Source of the DNA: CAKQOE01 sp963627215
GTDB taxonomy: Bacteria; Bacillota; Clostridia; Peptostreptococcales; Anaerovoracaceae
Direction of reading: 5' to 3'
Assembly: GCA_963627215.1 (NCBI GenBank)
Contig: CAVGAH010000084.1
Span: 1 to 9,118, forward strand
Length of the DNA: 9,118 bases
Positions within the stretch are counted from its first letter, which is position 1; each line of letters begins with the position of its first letter. Made by a program: the position numbers and the translations under genes. Shown here piece by piece: positions 5,660 to 9,118 of the stretch. Under the pieces are notes generated by a model. It saw nothing but the letters and a program-made list of their open reading frames with translations, made no database searches and was not told the DNA's origin.

Positions 5660-7534
5660 ATGAAAACAAAGAAAGAAGAAAAATACGAAGTCCTGAAAAA
5701 ATACTTCGGCTACGACAACTACAGGACCGGCCAGGAGCTCCTGATAGACGCCGTACTCGATGGCCGGGACGTCCTCGGCATCATGCCGACAGGCGCAGGA
5801 AAATCCATCTGTTACCAGATACCCGCAGTAATGCTCCCCGGCGTCACGATAGTAATATCGCCGCTCATATCGCTGATGACAGACCAGGTACAGGCGCTCA
5901 ATCAGAACGGCATAAGAGCAGCCTATGTAAACAGCTCGCTCAATGAAGCCCAGATAGCAAAAGTCCTGCGCCTCGCGTCACAGGGCGAGTACCGCATAAT
6001 CTACGTCGCGCCCGAACGCCTCGAAACGCCGACATTCATGCAGTTCGCCTCAGAAGCTCCGATAACGATGATAACGGTAGACGAGGCTCATTGTATCTCA
6101 CAGTGGGGACACGATTTCAGACCGAGCTATACTAAGATACGCTCCTTCATAGACATGTTCCCGCAGAGGCCGCGCGTAAACGCCTTTACAGCAACAGCGA
6201 CCGACATAGTAATGGACGACATAATAAACAGCCTCGGTCTGCGCGACCCTGAAGTCCTCGTAACGGGCTTTGACAGGGAAAATCTGTATTTCGGAGTAAA
6301 GAACGTAAGGGGCGTAGCAGAAAAGGACAGAGAATTGCTTGAAATAGTCGGAAAGCACTGCAGCGCGGACGGAGTCGGCGCGTTCGCCCATGCAGCAGAC
6401 GAGAGCGGTATCATATACTGCTCGACGAGAAAAAACGTAGAGGCAGTCTGCGACATGCTGTGTGAGCGCGGCTACAGCGCAGAGCGTTACCATGCGGGGC
6501 TTTCAGCGGAAGAACGCAACAAAAATCAGGATGATTTCGTATACGACAGATGCAGTATAATGGTAGCCACGAACGCGTTCGGCATGGGTATAGACAAGTC
6601 GAACGTCCGCTTTGTAGTGCATTATAACATGCCGCAGAGCATGGAAAATTACTACCAGGAGGCAGGCCGCGCCGGGCGCGATGGTGAGCCGGCAGAGTGC
6701 GTAATATTATTTTCGCCGCAGGATATAATGATAAATAAGCTGCTGATCAGCCATGCAGGCGAGGGCGAGGACAGCTCGCCCGAGGAGATAGCGGCAATAA
6801 GAGAAAACGCCGAAAAAAAGCTCACAGCCATGACGCATTACTGCCAGACGTCAGTCTGCCTGCGTGAGTACATACTGAAATATTTCGGCGAGGAGCACCC
6901 GGGAGCATGCGGAAACTGCAGCAGCTGCAACACGCAGTTCGATAAGATCGACATAACCGAAGAATGCATAAAAATAGTCCGCTGCATAAGAGACTGCCGT
7001 CAGCGCTTCGGAGCGAGCATAATAGCAGGCGTAGTCGGCGGCAGCCGCGCAGAAAAGATAACAGAGCGCGGCCTTGATGAGCTGGGATCATACGGAAGCC
7101 TGTCAAGCTACAAAAGCGGCGACATCAGAAGCATGATAACGGAGCTCGAGCTCGGCGGCTACATAAAAACGACGACGGGCGATTATCCGGTTCTTATCTT
7201 AGGCAAAAAATGCATACCTCTGGTAAAGGGTGAGGAAAGAGTTTTCATGAAAAAAGCCGTAATGAGCTCCGCAAAGCAGCCGAAAAAGAGCAAAACAGCG
7301 CTGAGCCTCGAAACAGAATCAGACAGAGAGCTCTTTGAGCGCCTGAGAAAGCTGCGCGCCGACATCGCCGCAGGCGCAGGCGTCCCGCCGTACGTAGTAT
7401 TCTCCGACAAGACGCTGAAGGACATGTGCGTAAAAAAGCCGTCAGACAAGTCCTCGATGCTCGACGTTTTCGGCGTAGGCGAGAGCAAGTTCGAGAAATA
7501 CGGCGAAGCGTTTCTTAACGCGCTGAATGAATAA
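5660..7534 (+). CDS. recQ: ATP-dependent DNA helicase RecQ
   Basis: A 3'-to-5' DNA helicase acting in recombination and repair of stalled forks. The protein is complete (624 aa; E. coli RecQ 609). Motif 0 (YFGYDNYRTGQ, 15-25), Walker A MPTGAGKS (42-49), DEAH box (141-144) in DEAHCISQWGHDFRPSY, and motif VI QEAGRAGRDG (333-342) mark the two RecA-like lobes. Cys400, Cys417, Cys420 and Cys423 have exactly the spacing of the E. coli zinc site. A winged-helix RQC region follows (about 430-530), then an HRDC domain to the end (ELFERLRKLRADIA...FGVGESKFEKYGEAFL). The ribosome site AAAGGGA lies 6 nt before ATG 5660. The gene stands alone, bracketed by two identical direct repeats, and has no clear intrinsic terminator. 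Confidence 0.97.
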   Translation: MKTKKEEKYEVLKKYFGYDNYRTGQELLIDAVLDGRDVLGIMPTGAGKSICYQIPAVMLPGVTIVISPLISLMTDQVQALNQNGIRAAYVNSSLNEAQIAKVLRLASQGEYRIIYVAPERLETPTFMQFASEAPITMITVDEAHCISQWGHDFRPSYTKIRSFIDMFPQRPRVNAFTATATDIVMDDIINSLGLRDPEVLVTGFDRENLYFGVKNVRGVAEKDRELLEIVGKHCSADGVGAFAHAADESGIIYCSTRKNVEAVCDMLCERGYSAERYHAGLSAEERNKNQDDFVYDRCSIMVATNAFGMGIDKSNVRFVVHYNMPQSMENYYQEAGRAGRDGEPAECVILFSPQDIMINKLLISHAGEGEDSSPEEIAAIRENAEKKLTAMTHYCQTSVCLREYILKYFGEEHPGACGNCSSCNTQFDKIDITEECIKIVRCIRDCRQRFGASIIAGVVGGSRAEKITERGLDELGSYGSLSSYKSGDIRSMITELELGGYIKTTTGDYPVLILGKKCIPLVKGEERVFMKKAVMSSAKQPKKSKTALSLETESDRELFERLRKLRADIAAGAGVPPYVVFSDKTLKDMCVKKPSDKSSMLDVFGVGESKFEKYGEAFLNALNE

Positions 7535-7563
7535 TATTAATATTAAACGAATAAAATGAAGTA

Positions 7564-7623
7564 AGGGGCGGCCGCCCGGCGGCCCCTCAAAAAGGCCTCA
7601 CACCGACTAGCCGGCGGGCCGGC
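7564..7623. other. GC-rich hairpin cluster after recQ
   Basis: AGGGGC (7564-7569) and GCCCCT (7582-7587) form a stem extended by GCC/GGC, and they overlap a perfect 12-bp palindrome GGGCGGCCGCCC (7566-7577). A second perfect inverted repeat, GCCGGC-GG-GCCGGC, covers 7610-7623. Neither is followed by a T-run on the plus strand (TCAAAAAGG after the first), so they are not standard terminators, though they may mark or protect the recQ message 3' end. Just before, TAATATTAATATTA (7532-7545) is a perfect AT palindrome that includes the recQ stop codon. Confidence 0.5.
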
Positions 7624-7642
7624 GCAAGTATGAGAACTGATG

Positions 7643-7869
7643 CTTTATTGTAATTTTTATTGATTCAAAAAGACGCCCCAAAAGCGGGCGGGCATGCAGA
7701 TGAGCGCAGCATCCCATTCTGTGACCGCGAACTGAAAAATTGCACTGCAGCTAAAGCTGCGCAATTTCTGTATGAGGCCTGCGCGCCGTATCAAAGATAC
7801 GGGCAGGGCTTCAAGCGACCTGCATGCCCGCCCGCCTGTATTGGCGTCCTGTATTTACAGAAAAATATA
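7643..7869 (+). repeat. Dispersed structured repeat, copy B (227 bp, identical to copy A)
   Basis: Identical to 5411-5637 at an offset of 2232 bp and in the same orientation, so all stems described for copy A are present (for example hairpin 7786-7802). Unlike copies A and C it is not directly followed by a start codon: rbsK begins 245 nt later. Identity includes the unstructured AT-rich ends, which points to recent duplication or gene conversion rather than to selection on the folded core alone. Confidence 0.93.
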
Positions 7870-7876
7870 ACTTATT

Positions 7877-7892
7877 AAGCATCTGCATGCTT
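7877..7892. other. Short inverted repeat just after repeat copy B
   Basis: AAGCAT-CTGC-ATGCTT forms a 6-bp stem with a 4-nt loop, followed by GTATTTGTG, only weakly T-rich. It might end a transcript from copy B. The rest of 7870-8085 is AT-rich, with a stray TATAAT at 7904-7909 lacking a -35 and no convincing gene. Confidence 0.25.
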
Positions 7893-8085
7893 GTATTTGT
7901 GTATATAATTACTCTATTGGTATACATTTAATCGCCAAATCGGCAAAAATCAACTAAAATAAGGTAAAAATAGATTTTAAAGGCAAAATTTATTAGCACA
8001 GTAAATGAAATAATGAAATATGTTCTTGAATTTGCGTCTGGAATAAAGGATAATAAATACGTATGTGTATTTCACTAAATTTTAA

Positions 8086-8091
8086 TATAAT
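8086..8091 (+). promoter_or_regulatory. rbsK: Probable -10 box for the rbsK operon
   Basis: Perfect TATAAT 23 bp before the rbsK ATG; transcription would start near 8098, leaving a leader of about 17 nt that still includes the purine-rich ribosome site (GAAAGAGAG). No good -35 exists at 16-18 bp, so an activator or weak basal expression is possible. No clear operator was seen. Confidence 0.45.
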
Positions 8092-8114
8092 CTTATTTAT
8101 GAAAGAGAGTAGAA

Positions 8115-9002
8115 ATGAAGATATCTGTTGTAGGAAGCATTAACATGGATATGGTAGTTACGGCTGCTCGTATACCTGCGAAGGGCGAGACTCTTCACGG
8201 AAGCAGCTTTGATCTGGTTCCGGGCGGAAAGGGCGCAAATCAGGCTGTGGCTATGGCAAGACTGGGCGCGGACATAGAGATGTTCGGCTGTGTAGGAAAC
8301 GATCCTAACGGCGCTGCGCTTGTGGAAAATCTTGTAAAGGAAGGCGTTGCTACTGAACACATAAAGAAGGCGGACGGAGTTCCGACAGGTGTGGCGCTCA
8401 TAACTGTAGGCGAAAATGACAACACTATCGTTGTAGTTGCAGGCGCGAATGGCTGTGTTGACAGAGAGTACGTGGACAGCATCGCTGACGAGCTGCTCAA
8501 GTCAGACCTCGTAGCGCTTCAGCATGAGATACCTGTCGAAACTATAGAGTACGTGGTAGACCTCTGCAATGAAAATGACATACCTGTAATGCTCAATCCG
8601 GCTCCGGCAGCTCCGCTGTCACATGAAACTATCGAAAAGATAACTTACTTAACTCCTAATGAGCACGAAGCAAAGATACTTTTTGGTGAGTCAGAAGACC
8701 TTGAAGCGCTTCTCGAGAAGTATCCTGAAAAGCTCATAATCACTCTGGGCGCTGCAGGCGTAGTTACTTGTCTGAAGTCAGGTGGCATGGTACAGGTACC
8801 GGCAAGGATCTCGCACATCGTAGATACTACGGGCGCTGGAGATACATTTAACGGCGCATTCGCTGTAAAGATGTCAGAGGGCGCTTCTACTGAGGAAGCT
8901 CTCAGATTTGCCAATATCGCTGCAGGACTTTCTATAGAAAAGTTCGGCGCGCAGGGCGGCATCCCTACACGCGAAGAAGTTATGAAGGAACTGGAGGCAT
9001 AA
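8115..9002 (+). CDS. rbsK: Ribokinase (PfkB family)
   Basis: Phosphorylates D-ribose to ribose 5-phosphate with ATP in the cytosol, feeding the pentose phosphate pathway. The 295-residue length is normal. Signature 1 is seen in VPGGKGANQAVAMARLGA (35-52), with the N-terminal ribose-binding segment GSINMDMV (7-14). Signature 2 is DTTGAGDTFNGAF (237-249), in which Asp243 is the catalytic base; the anion-hole residues TGAG precede it. IGKFGAQG-type C-terminal residues (here IEKFGAQGGIP) complete the nucleotide site. Best match within PfkB kinases is ribokinase rather than fructokinase because rbsD follows 5 nt later. Start ATG 8115 has a modest ribosome site. No ribose transporter or regulator lies in the window. 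Confidence 0.94.
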   Translation: MKISVVGSINMDMVVTAARIPAKGETLHGSSFDLVPGGKGANQAVAMARLGADIEMFGCVGNDPNGAALVENLVKEGVATEHIKKADGVPTGVALITVGENDNTIVVVAGANGCVDREYVDSIADELLKSDLVALQHEIPVETIEYVVDLCNENDIPVMLNPAPAAPLSHETIEKITYLTPNEHEAKILFGESEDLEALLEKYPEKLIITLGAAGVVTCLKSGGMVQVPARISHIVDTTGAGDTFNGAFAVKMSEGASTEEALRFANIAAGLSIEKFGAQGGIPTREEVMKELEA

Positions 9003-9007
9003 CAGGA

Positions 9008-9118
9008 ATGAAAAAGAACGGGATCCTGAATGCTGACATTTCAAGAGTCCTTACTTATATGGGGCATACGGACCGCATCGCCATCGGTGACTGCGGTCTT
9101 CCGATACCTGATACGACA
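9008..9118 (+). CDS. rbsD: D-ribose pyranase, N-terminal part (cut by the window edge)
   Basis: The first 37 codons match RbsD: start MKKNGILNADISRVLTYMG, then the catalytic His20 in MGHTDRIAIGDCGLPIP. The enzyme interconverts the pyranose and furanose forms of ribose, supplying the form used by ribokinase. GGAGG at 8993-8997, inside the end of rbsK, is well placed for this ATG, and the 5-nt gap shows tight coupling. The frame is open to the window end. Confidence 0.93.
   Translation, partial: MKKNGILNADISRVLTYMGHTDRIAIGDCGLPIPDTT

Noticed and set aside
5428..5946. Open frame starting at a TTG inside repeat copy A and running into recQ; the matching 72-codon frame in copy B (7660-7878)
   Set aside because: The frame overlaps recQ out of register, lacks a ribosome site, and the conserved GGCGTC block falls in another frame in copy C (26 versus 25 nt spacing). 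Conservation is better explained by nucleic-acid structure.
7887..7931. 14-codon hydrophobic peptide frame (MLVFVYIITLLVYI) after repeat copy B
   Set aside because: Very short, no ribosome site, in AT-rich sequence where such frames arise by chance.

Overview
The window looks like a chromosomal segment of a Gram-positive anaerobe of the class Clostridia (Bacillota). This rests on strong GGAGG-type ribosome binding sites, a Clostridia-style lipoprotein, frequent ATA isoleucine codons and moderate GC content. The genus cannot be named from the sequence alone.

Layout: (i) 1-97 holds the 3' part of a dispersed structured repeat (copy C). (ii) 98-2017, plus strand, holds an RluA-family pseudouridine synthase, a small membrane protein and thymidylate kinase (tmk). 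(iii) 2134-2808 is a lipoprotein of unknown role, closed by a strong terminator. (iv) 3025-3759 is a MaoC-like hot-dog protein with a coiled-coil tail, driven by a promoter that carries a palindrome inside its spacer. (v) 3930-5204, minus strand, holds a NADAR-family protein followed by a gamma-class carbonic anhydrase-like protein, with a near-consensus promoter upstream and a hairpin terminator at the end. (vi) 5205-7869 is a recQ block: a possible extended -10 promoter, two 47-bp imperfect tandem repeats, repeat copy A, complete recQ, a GC-rich hairpin cluster and repeat copy B. (vii) 8086-9118 is a ribose-use operon, rbsK then the start of rbsD.

Most genes are ordinary housekeeping or metabolic genes. 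The unusual part is the repeat family. Copies A (5411-5637) and B (7643-7869) are identical over 227 bp, lie in the same orientation and bracket recQ. The third copy (C, 1-78) shares a hairpin core and the 3' end but has a completely different stretch where A and B carry one arm of a 16-bp GC-rich stem. Copies A and C both end about 20 nt before a start codon. The element can be folded into nested stems (GACGCC/GGCGTC; a 16-bp stem; GCGCAG/CTGCGC; two internal hairpins), so it is best read as a structured nucleic-acid repeat, either an RNA leader or a non-autonomous mobile element. I do not recognise its family.

Only two genes are linked by clear pathway logic: rbsK and rbsD act on ribose. 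The NADAR and carbonic anhydrase-like genes may be co-transcribed, but no shared function is evident.
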